A stretch of 64,000 nucleotides of DNA from Methylobacillus methanolivorans (lineage in GTDB: Bacteria; Pseudomonadota; Gammaproteobacteria; Burkholderiales; Methylophilaceae). Of the stretch, positions 7,404 through 16,137 are shown piece by piece; the first letter of the stretch is position 1, and each line of letters begins with the position of its first letter. Made by a program: the position numbers and the translations under genes. The stretch lies in contig NZ_JAJAVF010000004.1 of NCBI RefSeq assembly GCF_020531845.1, forward strand, positions 538,045-602,044. The letters run 5' to 3'. The notes beneath the pieces were generated by a model that made no database searches, was not told the DNA's origin, and saw nothing but the letters and a program-made list of their open reading frames with translations.

Positions 7404-9500
7404 TGAAGTGATCTCGTCGTTATAGCGTGGCAATGTCAGGCGGAAGCAGGAGCCATCCTCCACTGTACTGCGTACTATCAATTGTCCCCGATGATTTTCT
7501 GCAATGCTGCGCGCAACATGCAAGCCCAGGCCTGTGCCATGAACGGTTGTGTTGTCATTGATCCTGACATATTTTTCAAAAATCTTGTTTTGTAATTCTG
7601 GCGCAATGCCCTCGCCAAAATCTTGTACTTCAAGGTGGCAGTAATGTTGGCCTTGAAACACTCGCACAATCACATTGCTATCGCTGGGAGAGTATTTAAG
7701 TGCATTATCAATCAGGTTGGAAATGACCAGGTTGATCAGATACTGATCAACCAGTACATTCGCAGGATCTGAGATAAGCTCCAGAGTGATATGACGGTCA
7801 CTAAAGTCTTGGTAATGTTCTACTGAGATTTTGGCCAGTTGGGCTAGGTTGAGGATTTTCTGGCTAAAACCATCGTTGGCTTGGATTGCTTCAATTTTGT
7901 CTGTGCTGAGAAAGTTATCAATGATACGGCTCATGCGTTGGCTGGAGCGCCGGATCTTGCGTAGTGCCGGGGCTAGAATGTTGCTTGTATCTAATCCTGG
8001 TTGGGATTGTAGTAATGCAAGTCGCTGCGATGTGGTGTCAATAATTGCAAGTGGTGTGCGGAACTCATGGGATGCCATGGCAAAGAAATCATGTTGTGCC
8101 TGTATCAGCTCCCGTTTTTTCTGTAGGGAGTCTTCGAGCATCGTTTGCAAGGCCTGTCTTTCTGTAATTTCTTCATTCAGCTTGCTATTGATGAGTGCCA
8201 GTTGCTGGGTTCGTTCATGTACCCGCTGATCAAGTATTCGTTTGCTCTCCTGAGATAGCTCAAGGGCGAGTTCCTTTGCCTGCAGCTTTTTCTCCGTCTC
8301 TTTTTTTGCAATATTGATAATGCCGAGTGTAACCAGAATGAGGGATAGAAGAGACCAGGCAATAGGCAGGTTGACCATGGTGGTGGGCGGGCCGATGTCA
8401 ATGCCGAAGTTTTGCAGGATGATGAAAACATAAGCACCAAATCCTGCCCATAAAGCCAGGACATACAGTAGGAAATCAAAATGTTTATGGTAGATCAGCC
8501 ATATACTGCAATAAATCAGAATGGCAATATTGAGCAGCGCCAAGATATTGGCCATGAGGCCACTAAAGGGCAGGATTTGGGTCGCGATGCCTGTAAAGAT
8601 CACTAGCTCAAGAATAGTGAGCCCTTGTATCAAGCGGAATATGCCCGGAAGAAACTGCTTAAGCTGAAACAATGAAGCATAAAAGAATAATACAGTGGCC
8701 ATGAGCAGGAAGTTCGTGGATTTTTGTAATGCATCAATGGTTAAAGGGGCGATTGGTAGCGTGATTTGTGCCATCCCTCCAATAAATGCTTGTGAAGAGC
8801 AGACAATGCATTGATACAGCGCATAGAGTATGAAAATACTATTATGTCGCAGCCATAGCCACAAAATGAACGCAAACAATGCCAGGAAAAGGCGCACACC
8901 ATAATATGCACCCACGAGATTGTCAGGACGGCTGTGATCGCTGACAAAAATATGCGGCTGCCACAATGTGGCTTGAAACGTTATGGTGTTTGTGGACTTG
9001 AGTCGGACATAATACGTTTGCGCAGAGTGCGCAGGATCTGGCGATAGCGGGAAAATGAAATTGTGATGCAGAATGGGGCGTTCACTTGCTGGGTAATGGT
9101 CACCCATTTGGATACGGGAGTAACCATGACTCTGCTGTGGGGAGTACAGCACAATATCATCAAGGGTGGCAGGGGAAATCTCAAGCCAGTATTTATTATC
9201 GGTGGCAGGAAAATCCAGGGTAAACTTCATCCAGATAGTGTCTGCGGTATACCCTGCATTCCAATACTGAGGCAATGGCTTGAAAGAGCCTGCTTTGTCT
9301 TTGGCAATGATGTCCTGCAAAGTAAGACTGCCAGAGGCATCACGGAAATAAGATATCGCTCCTGTTGTTTCCAGGTTGATACCTTTTTGCATGGGGTGCG
9401 GCACCTGAAAGGCAAAGCCCACTGATGAGTGCATCAGTAGCAGGGTGATGAACAGTCGTAATAACAGCTTGATCAAGAGTCTAGATACTCTGGTTTGCAT
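7383..9500 (-). CDS. 7TMR-DISM sensor histidine kinase
   Basis: This 705-residue membrane kinase has an N-terminal signal/anchor, then a periplasmic 7TMR-DISMED2 domain (about 40-185, with WMKFTLDFPATDNKYWLEIS). Seven membrane helices (about 195-400) follow, then a coiled coil (about 400-465), a HisKA domain with phosphoacceptor motif ASHEFRTPLAI (near residue 478), and an HATPase domain with N box NLIDNALKYSP, G1 DFGEGI and G2 GTGLGL. All catalytic motifs are present. 7TMR-DISM kinases sense small ligands, often carbohydrates, in the periplasm. Its partner is most likely the OmpR-type regulator that starts only 29 bases away on the other strand. No strong ribosome site precedes the ATG at 9500. 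Confidence 0.9.
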   Translation of the reverse strand: MQTRVSRLLIKLLLRLFITLLLMHSSVGFAFQVPHPMQKGINLETTGAISYFRDASGSLTLQDIIAKDKAGSFKPLPQYWNAGYTADTIWMKFTLDFPATDNKYWLEISPATLDDIVLYSPQQSHGYSRIQMGDHYPASERPILHHNFIFPLSPDPAHSAQTYYVRLKSTNTITFQATLWQPHIFVSDHSRPDNLVGAYYGVRLFLALFAFILWLWLRHNSIFILYALYQCIVCSSQAFIGGMAQITLPIAPLTIDALQKSTNFLLMATVLFFYASLFQLKQFLPGIFRLIQGLTILELVIFTGIATQILPFSGLMANILALLNIAILIYCSIWLIYHKHFDFLLYVLALWAGFGAYVFIILQNFGIDIGPPTTMVNLPIAWSLLSLILVTLGIINIAKKETEKKLQAKELALELSQESKRILDQRVHERTQQLALINSKLNEEITERQALQTMLEDSLQKKRELIQAQHDFFAMASHEFRTPLAIIDTTSQRLALLQSQPGLDTSNILAPALRKIRRSSQRMSRIIDNFLSTDKIEAIQANDGFSQKILNLAQLAKISVEHYQDFSDRHITLELISDPANVLVDQYLINLVISNLIDNALKYSPSDSNVIVRVFQGQHYCHLEVQDFGEGIAPELQNKIFEKYVRINDNTTVHGTGLGLHVARSIAENHRGQLIVRSTVEDGSCFRLTLPRYNDEITSKKNGAQ

Positions 9501-9529
9501 ACAGGCACATTGATGGATTTTATACGCAA

Positions 9530-10273
9530 TTGACTTACTCTAGCCATTTACGCGTCATTATTGTAGAGGATGATCTTGATCTCCGAGAGGAGACTGAGTT
9601 GGGGCTCCGTGCGCTCGGCATAGATGTTACGGGGGTAGCAGATGCAACAGCGCTTTATCGTGAATTGATCAATAAAAAATACGATATCGTGATTCTCGAT
9701 GTGGGATTACCTGGTGAGGATGGATTTTCTATCCTCAAGCATTTGCGGAATTCAGTTCAGATTGGCATTGTGATGGTGACTGCGCGTGGCGCGATCGATG
9801 ATAGAGTGCAAGGTTTAAACGATGGTGCAGATGCGTATATGGTCAAGCCTGTTGATCTGAAAGAGTTGGCGTCTGTTGTGAACTCGCTGGCACGACGTCT
9901 ACAGGCCAAGATGGTCGAGCGTAGAAGGCAACCACAACCATCAGTGGAGCTCACAACGGCACAGTCATTGCCTACATGGAAACTATGTAAAACACACTGG
10001 ACACTGGTATCTCCTGACAATGCCTCTATCCCGCTTACTCCCAAGGAATATGCTTTCTTGAGTCGGTTGGTAGAAAAGTGCGGTCAGCCGGTGCCCAAGG
10101 CCCATATTATTCATGCATTTGGCGGTGACCTGGATGACTTTGATTTTCATCGCGTGGAAGTCATGATTTCGCGCCTTCGCCGCAAAGGCAAGGCCATTAC
10201 CGGTGAGTTACTACCTATAAAGGCTTTGCCAGGCTTCGGTTTTTCTTTTACCGCAGACTGCACGCTGACCTGA
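9530..10273 (+). CDS. OmpR/PhoB-family response regulator
   Basis: This 247-residue regulator has a receiver domain (about 6-120) with the acidic pocket EDD (13-15), phosphoacceptor Asp57 in VILDVGLPGEDG, the switch Thr in VMVTARG and the conserved Lys in VKPVDL. After a linker there is an OmpR-type winged helix (about 145-245), with TPKEYAFLSRLVEKCGQ and VEVMISRLRRKG as the recognition region. The only reasonable start is TTG at 9530; upstream there is no in-frame ATG before a stop. The divergent kinase begins 29 bases away. Phased direct repeats of the type bound by OmpR regulators lie 190 bases downstream, before the giant surface-protein gene, a plausible target. That link is inference. 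Confidence 0.9.
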   Translation: MTYSSHLRVIIVEDDLDLREETELGLRALGIDVTGVADATALYRELINKKYDIVILDVGLPGEDGFSILKHLRNSVQIGIVMVTARGAIDDRVQGLNDGADAYMVKPVDLKELASVVNSLARRLQAKMVERRRQPQPSVELTTAQSLPTWKLCKTHWTLVSPDNASIPLTPKEYAFLSRLVEKCGQPVPKAHIIHAFGGDLDDFDFHRVEVMISRLRRKGKAITGELLPIKALPGFGFSFTADCTLT

Positions 10274-10298
10274 TCCATATCTTTTTCTAGCTCCTTCC

Positions 10299-10318
10299 AT
10301 CCGCCGATCCAGGCGGAT
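10299..10318 (+). terminator. weak terminator-like hairpin after the response regulator
   Basis: ATCCGCC-GATCCA-GGCGGAT makes a perfect 7-bp stem but lacks a T run. It lies 26 bases after the stop codon. Confidence 0.4.
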
Positions 10319-10427
10319 AAATTCGCCTATTTTGTGCGTTGACTATTGTTGACAATCTTTCCTCACATTGCATTCGCAGTATCTTGTTGTGCTCATTCCC
10401 TGCAGTAGTGCTGAATTTAAAGGGATT

Positions 10428-10444
10428 TGATGAATTTTTCATCA
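10428..10444. promoter_or_regulatory. inverted repeat TGATGAA-TTT-TTCATCA
   Basis: A perfect 7-bp dyad with a 3-base centre lies upstream of the phased repeats in the 314-bp gene-free region. It could be an operator or a weak hairpin. Confidence 0.35.
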
Positions 10445-10462
10445 TGACTAATAGCAAGAAAA

Positions 10463-10505
10463 TGTGAGTTTGTGTGAGTTAATGTCAATGAACCCTGTTT
10501 TAAAT
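10463..10505 (+). promoter_or_regulatory. phased direct repeats and possible -10 before the giant gene
   Basis: TGTGAGTT occurs at 10463-10470 and 10473-10480, exactly 10 bp apart. A degenerate third copy, TGTCAATG, sits at 10483-10490, again in phase. A possible -10 (TTAAAT, 10500-10505) follows at the distance expected when an OmpR-type activator replaces the -35 box. The divergent kinase/regulator pair next door is the obvious candidate to act here. Confidence 0.5.
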
Positions 10506-10514
10506 AGCGATAAA

Positions 10515-10587
10515 TTCTCCCAGCCTTAAAAGGTGTCGCCAAGACGCCTGCAAACAACAACAGATATGCGGTATCTGGGAGAAATCT
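10515..10587 (+). promoter_or_regulatory. predicted structured mRNA leader hiding the ribosome site
   Basis: TTCTCCCAG (10515-10523) is the exact reverse complement of CTGGGAGAA (10575-10583), and the second strand is the ribosome site of the gene at 10588. Inside this outer stem are a 7-bp hairpin (AGGTGTC/GACGCCT, loop GCCAA, 10531-10549) and a small hairpin (GATA/TATC, loop TGCGG, 10563-10575). Together they make a three-way junction. If it forms, the ribosome site is closed. I do not recognise a known riboswitch class. Confidence 0.45.
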
Positions 10588-13500
10588 GTGCAAGACAACA
10601 ATCAATGGCAGCCTACCGTCGCGTCGGCTGCAAACTCATCGTGGATCAATATATTTGCCTGGATGGCGGCAGCGGACAGTCGCGCCTTGAGGCGCTTATC
10701 TGTGGCCGCCCATTTCATGTGGCAGAAGATGTTATTCATTATTCTGGCGCTGATGGCGCTGCCAGCATTGGCGGATGTCGATGTACTGGTGTCCAGTATT
10801 GATGATTCGGCGTATGACCCATCGCCGCGTGGCGCAGTCATCGAGTACAAGATCCAGGTGAATAATAATGGCAGTGAGGCTGCCACCGGGGTTGTGGTCA
10901 CGATGAGCTTCCCCTCTGCTAATGGGGTAACAATCCCAAGCGCGACGATGGCAGGAGGCACCTGTGCGCTGAATGGTAGCGACATGGAGTGTACGTATAC
11001 GGGCAATTTCCCTGCCGCTGCCGCTTCTAATATCGTACTGCAAGTGGCGACCGGGGCCTCGACGCCCAGCACTATTGCATTGACTGCCACGATTTCGGCA
11101 ACGAATGAGAGCGCCGGTAGCAGTACCAGCAATAATACTTCTACTCAAAACACCACCATTAATAATGGCGCCGATGTCCGTATCACCAGTGTGACCGGGC
11201 CATCTACCCCTGTGGTGGGAGGTAGCAGTTTTGCCTGGACGATTGACGGTGACAATGCCGGTCCCAATGATGCGGTGAATCCTATCGTCACGGTGACTTT
11301 GCCGCCTTCGCTGCAGTTTGTCTCAGGCAGTGGCGGTGGATTCAATAATTGTACGATCAGCGGTCAGGTCGTGAGCTGTCGTTATGCTGGGAGCATGGCT
11401 TCTGGTGCGACATTTAGTGGGTTGAGCCTGGTCACTAAGGTCGTCGATGTTACTTCTGGCAATGTCATGATCACGCCGCGTATTTCATCTTCCACGGCTG
11501 ACCCGGATGTCAACAACAACCAATTGCCAGCCAATCCGCCAGTGACCATCAGCCCGGGGGCTGATTTACAGATTACCCAGACTGCCAATACCCTGCTGGT
11601 GATCTCTGAGCAAAATGTCACATTTACTTTGCAGGCACGCAATGCAGGCCCTAGTCCTGTACCAGCGAGTAATGGTGCTAGTGGTGGTGTGACGGTCACG
11701 CATCAATTGCCAGCAGGGTTCACTTTTGTCACTTCTACCCAGCCTGCCGGATGGAGTTGTAGCGAGTCTGCAGGGCTGGTGACTTGTTTGCACCCAAGTG
11801 AGTATGCGGTGGGAGCATCCAGCAGTTTGACGATTGTCGCCAAGGCGCCGACAGAAAATTCAGCGATTACTGCCGATTTGCCTGCCACTGCAACGATTGC
11901 TGCAACCGGTGGTGCGATAGCAGATCCTGATCTTTCAAATAACCAATCAACGCTCAATGTGCGCGTGGGTCCAGATGGCTCGGTGCTGCGCATTGCCAAG
12001 CAGCGAGATCCAGGAACTGTGGTCGCAGAAGGCGCATTGATCAGGAATGTTATCCGTGTGACGAATGATGGCCCGGTAGCTGCCGCAGGCAGTACGATTA
12101 TTGCAACAGATACGCTACAGACACCTGCCAATGAGGAGTTTGTTCGCTACGAGACCAATGGTGGTGCATGGAGTTGTAGCAATGCTGTCGCCGGAGGCTC
12201 TGCTGCCATACCTGCATTGGATAGTACGGTCACTTCAGTCTCTTGTACCTATGCGCAAGCGCTCGCAGTCGGTGCCGTCAGCCGGGATCTGGTGATCGTG
12301 ACGCGTGCAAAAGCCAGTGGCACAACAAGTAATCAGGCTGCCGTGTCTTGTACGTCAGGTGCATCTTGCTTCCCAGTTGCAGCGTTAGTGGCTTCTGTAA
12401 ACGTCACGGCACCAAGCAACTCTGTGGATCTCGTGATCACAAAAACAGCTGCAACAGCAGGGGATGAGGTGACGAGGCTGGAGTTCAACGAATCCACACT
12501 CACCTATACCTTGGAAGTGCGCAACAACAACTCCGTGGATGCTGTGGATATTGTTGTCCGCGATCCTATTCCTGGCTGGCACACAGGCACTACGCTAGGC
12601 GCGGATACTACAGCCACACTTGCGACTATCGCTACTGTCAGTAGTACCAATGGTTCGGACGCCACGTTTAATTGTGTGCTGGTGGACACTTCTGTGTTGC
12701 AGTGTACCCAGAGTGCCGGGGTGCTGAAGCAAGGTGATGTGGCCAGGTTTGTTATTCCGGTCAGCCGTCCGTTGAGTGCAGGTAACCATCGCAATACCGC
12801 GACAGTGTCTTCCACAACCCAGGGTGATACCAACACCAGTAATAATACTGCCGGTGTCGATGTCATTATCGACCCGATCGCCGATGTGCAAATGGTCTCA
12901 AAGATAGTCACGCCGGATAATGCACGAGCCGGTACTGATGTCAGCTATGTATTAACCTTCCGCAACAACGGACCCTCCACTGCGGCGAATGTGCTGGTAA
13001 GCGATACATTTACGATTGCGGCTGGTGATCCTGGTTTTACCGTATTGCGTATTACGCCAATTGGCTGGACCTCGGGTGCACCGGTATGTAGCGGCCTGGT
13101 CGTTGGCCAGACTTATGGTGCCGGCTCCAACCCTACCCTGTCTTGCCAGGGCGGTAACCTTAATAATGGTGAGCAGCGTACGATCACCGTATTGGTCAGG
13201 CCCAACTGGAAGGCCGGCCAGTCGGAAGGTCAAAGCTGGGCAATCAACAATATCGCCCGCATCACGACGACTACAAAAGAAAACGTCAATGACAACGATG
13301 GCGGCAATAACAGCCAGAATGCCACCCTGACCATTCAGGCAGCAGCAGTGGACCTGCTGGTGAACAATATCGATAACGTTGATCCGTTGGGATATGACAG
13401 CTCCAATGGTGGTGATAATGCGCAAAATGACGTGATCTACACCATCAACACAGTCAACAACGGACCGTCAGTGGCAACGGGTGTGCGATTTACCTATGCC

Positions 13501-16137
13501 ATTACACCGCCAGCGGGCAAGACGATTCGCTTCATCGGTGATAGTGCGACGATGGGCGGCAGCTTGAGCAATAGTATTTGTAACAACATTGGCAGCAGTG
13601 TGACTGGCCCCAGCACGCTGACTATCACCTGTACGTATAGTGGTGCAGAGGCCGAGTTCGACAATGCTGAAAGCCGTAACCGTTACCTCACTATACGCAT
13701 GTTGAGTGCACCTCCATCTTCAGGGGATGTGTACAACAGTATCGCGACGGTGATGGCGAACGAGAATGACAACAACAATAGCAACAACAGCGAGAGTGAA
13801 ACGACCACGGTCAACCTCTCTGCACCGAATAACCTCTCGCTATCCGGCAATGTCTTTGTCGATAGCAATAATAATGGGTTGTTTGACCGCAGCGCTGGCA
13901 ATCTTGAGGCTGGCATCGCGGGTGTGACCATCACCCTGTCAGGGACGACCGAGGCCGGTGAGGATATTTGTACCGTATTGCAGAATATTCGCACCCAGAA
14001 CGGCGGCGGTACCTTACCCAGTTGCGTGGTGACCACAGACGCCGATGGTCGTTACATCTTTACCAGCCTGCCGCGTTCCAATAGTGCTGGCTATACGATT
14101 ACCGAAACCCAGCCAACGGGATATAACGATGGCAAGGATCAGGTGGGTAGCCAGGGTGCAGTGGGCTATGCGGTAGGCACTATCCTGCCTGCCGGTACCG
14201 ATAACTTCAATGTGGTGTTGACCTCTAGCGGCAGTGGCTACAACTTTGGTGAAATTCCTACCTCCGCTGGTACGGCAAGCATCAGTGGGCATGTCTGGCT
14301 GGATGGCGATCATGACCGCCAATTTAATAGCAGTAGTCCTGCGACTGCTGACCAGCCCAAGGCTGGCTGGACGGTTGAGCTGTTGCGTAATGGTGACAAG
14401 ATAGCTGAAACCACCACGAATAGCGCCGGTGCCTACAGCTTTATCGGTTTGCAGCCTGGCTCTGGTTACCAGGTTCGCTTCCGCGATCCCGTCGGTAACC
14501 TGCTCTGGGGGCAAGCGCGTCCCAACGAGCGTGGCGAGCCCTTCAGCGATGAAACCGTGCATGCTACAGCCAACCCCAAGGGTGCAATCAGGACAGAAGG
14601 TGGCTTGGGCGGCATTACGCTGCAAGCTGGTGACAATGTTACCGAGCACAGTTTGCCTTTAGACCCAGCTGGTGTTGTCTATGATGCCGTGACGCGCTTG
14701 CCGGTGCGTGGTGCTGTTGTAACCATCAGCGGCCCTGCGGGCTTTAATCCAGCCATCCATGTGGTGAGCGGCAATGGTTCGCAGACGACAGGAGATGATG
14801 GTGCTTACCAGTTCCTGCTTAACCCTGGTTCACCAGCAGGTGTGTATACCTTGTCGATCACTGCCCCGATTGGATACCTGAACCAGTCATCCAGCATTAT
14901 CCCGGTGTGTAATGCCACCCTGCAGGTGGGTGCTACGCCTGATCCGGCCATGGTGCAGCAGAATGATGCTGCGCCAGCGACGACTATCCCGCCGCATGAT
15001 CCAGCAACATGTGCGGTGACTAGTGCGGATGGCTCATTTGCCAACGCCAGTAGTGCATTGGCAAATGCGGCCACCAGGTATTACTACAGTTTTAACCTGA
15101 ATAGCGCTTCTGCCAACGTTATCAATAACCATATCCCGCTGGACCCTGGTAGTAGCGGCCTGATCAGGATTGTAAAAGTCACGCCGCTAGTGAATGTCGT
15201 GCGCGGCGACCTGGTACCTTATACCGTTACCGCCACCAGCTCGATTGACATCCCGGCCGGTGTGGATGTGACCGACCGTTTGCCGCCAGGCTTCAAGTAC
15301 CGAGGCGGTTCTGCCTCGTCGGATGGCGTGCGTATCGAGCCTGAAGTGAATGGCCGTGACATTACCTGGAAGGGCCAGCTCTTCAAGGCCAATGTACCCC
15401 GTGTTTACAAGCTGATCCTGGTGGTGGGTACCGGTGTGGGAGAAGGCCAGTACGTTAACCAGGCCTGGGCGCAGAACACTGGTGGCATCCTGTCCAATAT
15501 CGGCTCTGCCACGGTCAAGGTTACGCCAGACCCAACCTTCGATTGTTCCGACATTATCGGCAAGGTGTTTGACGACAAGAATGCCAACGGCTACCAAGAT
15601 CAAGGTGAGCCAGGCATTGCCAATGTGCGCGTTGTAACAGCACGTGGCTTGCTGGTCACCACCGATGCTGAAGGTCGCTTCCATGTCACTTGTGCCGACA
15701 TTCCCAATATGGATAGAGGTGCCAACTTCGTCATGAAGCTGGATGAGCGCACCTTGCCATCCGGTTATCGCGTCACGACTGAAAACCCGCGGGATGTGCG
15801 TGTCACGCGAGGCAAGATGGTCAAGCTGAACTTCGGTGCCACCGTGCATCGCGTAGTACGCCTGGACCTGAATGACGAGGCATTCGTGCCCGGTGGTACT
15901 GATCTACAGGTCCAATGGCAGCAGGCATTCGCCGACATGGTCAAGCAGCTGGATGGTCGCCCTTCGGTATTGAGAGTGGCTTATGACCCGGGCGGTGGCG
16001 GGGAAAACCTTGCCAAGAAGCGCTTGGAAAGCGTTGCCAAGGCTGCACGCAAGCTCTGGAAAGACACACATAACAACAATAAGGATGAAGCAGCCTTCCC
16101 GCTGATCATCGAGACAGCAGTGGAGGGTCAGCCATGA
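10588..16137 (+). CDS. giant DUF11/SdrD-B-repeat surface protein with C-terminal OmpA-like domain
   Basis: This 1849-residue protein starts at GTG 10588, with GGGAG six bases upstream. A long basic N terminus leads to a signal helix (about 47-62, ending ALMALPALA-DVDV). Then come about seven Ig-like DUF11 repeats (about 63-1075), recognisable from recurring YTLEVRNNN, NNGPS and NNNS-type repeat ends. SdrD-B/CNA-B-like modules follow near 1081 (FVDSNNNGLFD), 1229 and 1655 (FDDKNANGYQDQGE), with Asp/Asn-rich Ca-binding loops; there is also a carboxypeptidase-regulatory-like module near 1361 and a further DUF11 unit near 1524. The last 95 residues (RPSVLRVAYDPGG, LAKKRLESVAKAARKLW) look like a divergent OmpA peptidoglycan-binding domain. 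It overlaps the next gene by 4 bases. It is probably an exported stalk or adhesin; the function is unproven. Confidence 0.85.
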   Translation: MQDNNQWQPTVASAANSSWINIFAWMAAADSRALRRLSVAAHFMWQKMLFIILALMALPALADVDVLVSSIDDSAYDPSPRGAVIEYKIQVNNNGSEAATGVVVTMSFPSANGVTIPSATMAGGTCALNGSDMECTYTGNFPAAAASNIVLQVATGASTPSTIALTATISATNESAGSSTSNNTSTQNTTINNGADVRITSVTGPSTPVVGGSSFAWTIDGDNAGPNDAVNPIVTVTLPPSLQFVSGSGGGFNNCTISGQVVSCRYAGSMASGATFSGLSLVTKVVDVTSGNVMITPRISSSTADPDVNNNQLPANPPVTISPGADLQITQTANTLLVISEQNVTFTLQARNAGPSPVPASNGASGGVTVTHQLPAGFTFVTSTQPAGWSCSESAGLVTCLHPSEYAVGASSSLTIVAKAPTENSAITADLPATATIAATGGAIADPDLSNNQSTLNVRVGPDGSVLRIAKQRDPGTVVAEGALIRNVIRVTNDGPVAAAGSTIIATDTLQTPANEEFVRYETNGGAWSCSNAVAGGSAAIPALDSTVTSVSCTYAQALAVGAVSRDLVIVTRAKASGTTSNQAAVSCTSGASCFPVAALVASVNVTAPSNSVDLVITKTAATAGDEVTRLEFNESTLTYTLEVRNNNSVDAVDIVVRDPIPGWHTGTTLGADTTATLATIATVSSTNGSDATFNCVLVDTSVLQCTQSAGVLKQGDVARFVIPVSRPLSAGNHRNTATVSSTTQGDTNTSNNTAGVDVIIDPIADVQMVSKIVTPDNARAGTDVSYVLTFRNNGPSTAANVLVSDTFTIAAGDPGFTVLRITPIGWTSGAPVCSGLVVGQTYGAGSNPTLSCQGGNLNNGEQRTITVLVRPNWKAGQSEGQSWAINNIARITTTTKENVNDNDGGNNSQNATLTIQAAAVDLLVNNIDNVDPLGYDSSNGGDNAQNDVIYTINTVNNGPSVATGVRFTYAITPPAGKTIRFIGDSATMGGSLSNSICNNIGSSVTGPSTLTITCTYSGAEAEFDNAESRNRYLTIRMLSAPPSSGDVYNSIATVMANENDNNNSNNSESETTTVNLSAPNNLSLSGNVFVDSNNNGLFDRSAGNLEAGIAGVTITLSGTTEAGEDICTVLQNIRTQNGGGTLPSCVVTTDADGRYIFTSLPRSNSAGYTITETQPTGYNDGKDQVGSQGAVGYAVGTILPAGTDNFNVVLTSSGSGYNFGEIPTSAGTASISGHVWLDGDHDRQFNSSSPATADQPKAGWTVELLRNGDKIAETTTNSAGAYSFIGLQPGSGYQVRFRDPVGNLLWGQARPNERGEPFSDETVHATANPKGAIRTEGGLGGITLQAGDNVTEHSLPLDPAGVVYDAVTRLPVRGAVVTISGPAGFNPAIHVVSGNGSQTTGDDGAYQFLLNPGSPAGVYTLSITAPIGYLNQSSSIIPVCNATLQVGATPDPAMVQQNDAAPATTIPPHDPATCAVTSADGSFANASSALANAATRYYYSFNLNSASANVINNHIPLDPGSSGLIRIVKVTPLVNVVRGDLVPYTVTATSSIDIPAGVDVTDRLPPGFKYRGGSASSDGVRIEPEVNGRDITWKGQLFKANVPRVYKLILVVGTGVGEGQYVNQAWAQNTGGILSNIGSATVKVTPDPTFDCSDIIGKVFDDKNANGYQDQGEPGIANVRVVTARGLLVTTDAEGRFHVTCADIPNMDRGANFVMKLDERTLPSGYRVTTENPRDVRVTRGKMVKLNFGATVHRVVRLDLNDEAFVPGGTDLQVQWQQAFADMVKQLDGRPSVLRVAYDPGGGGENLAKKRLESVAKAARKLWKDTHNNNKDEAAFPLIIETAVEGQP

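Noticed and set aside
10515..10583. Known cyclic-di-GMP or other catalogued riboswitch
   Set aside because: The conserved core bases of cyclic-di-GMP-I aptamers are not present; only a structured leader is claimed.
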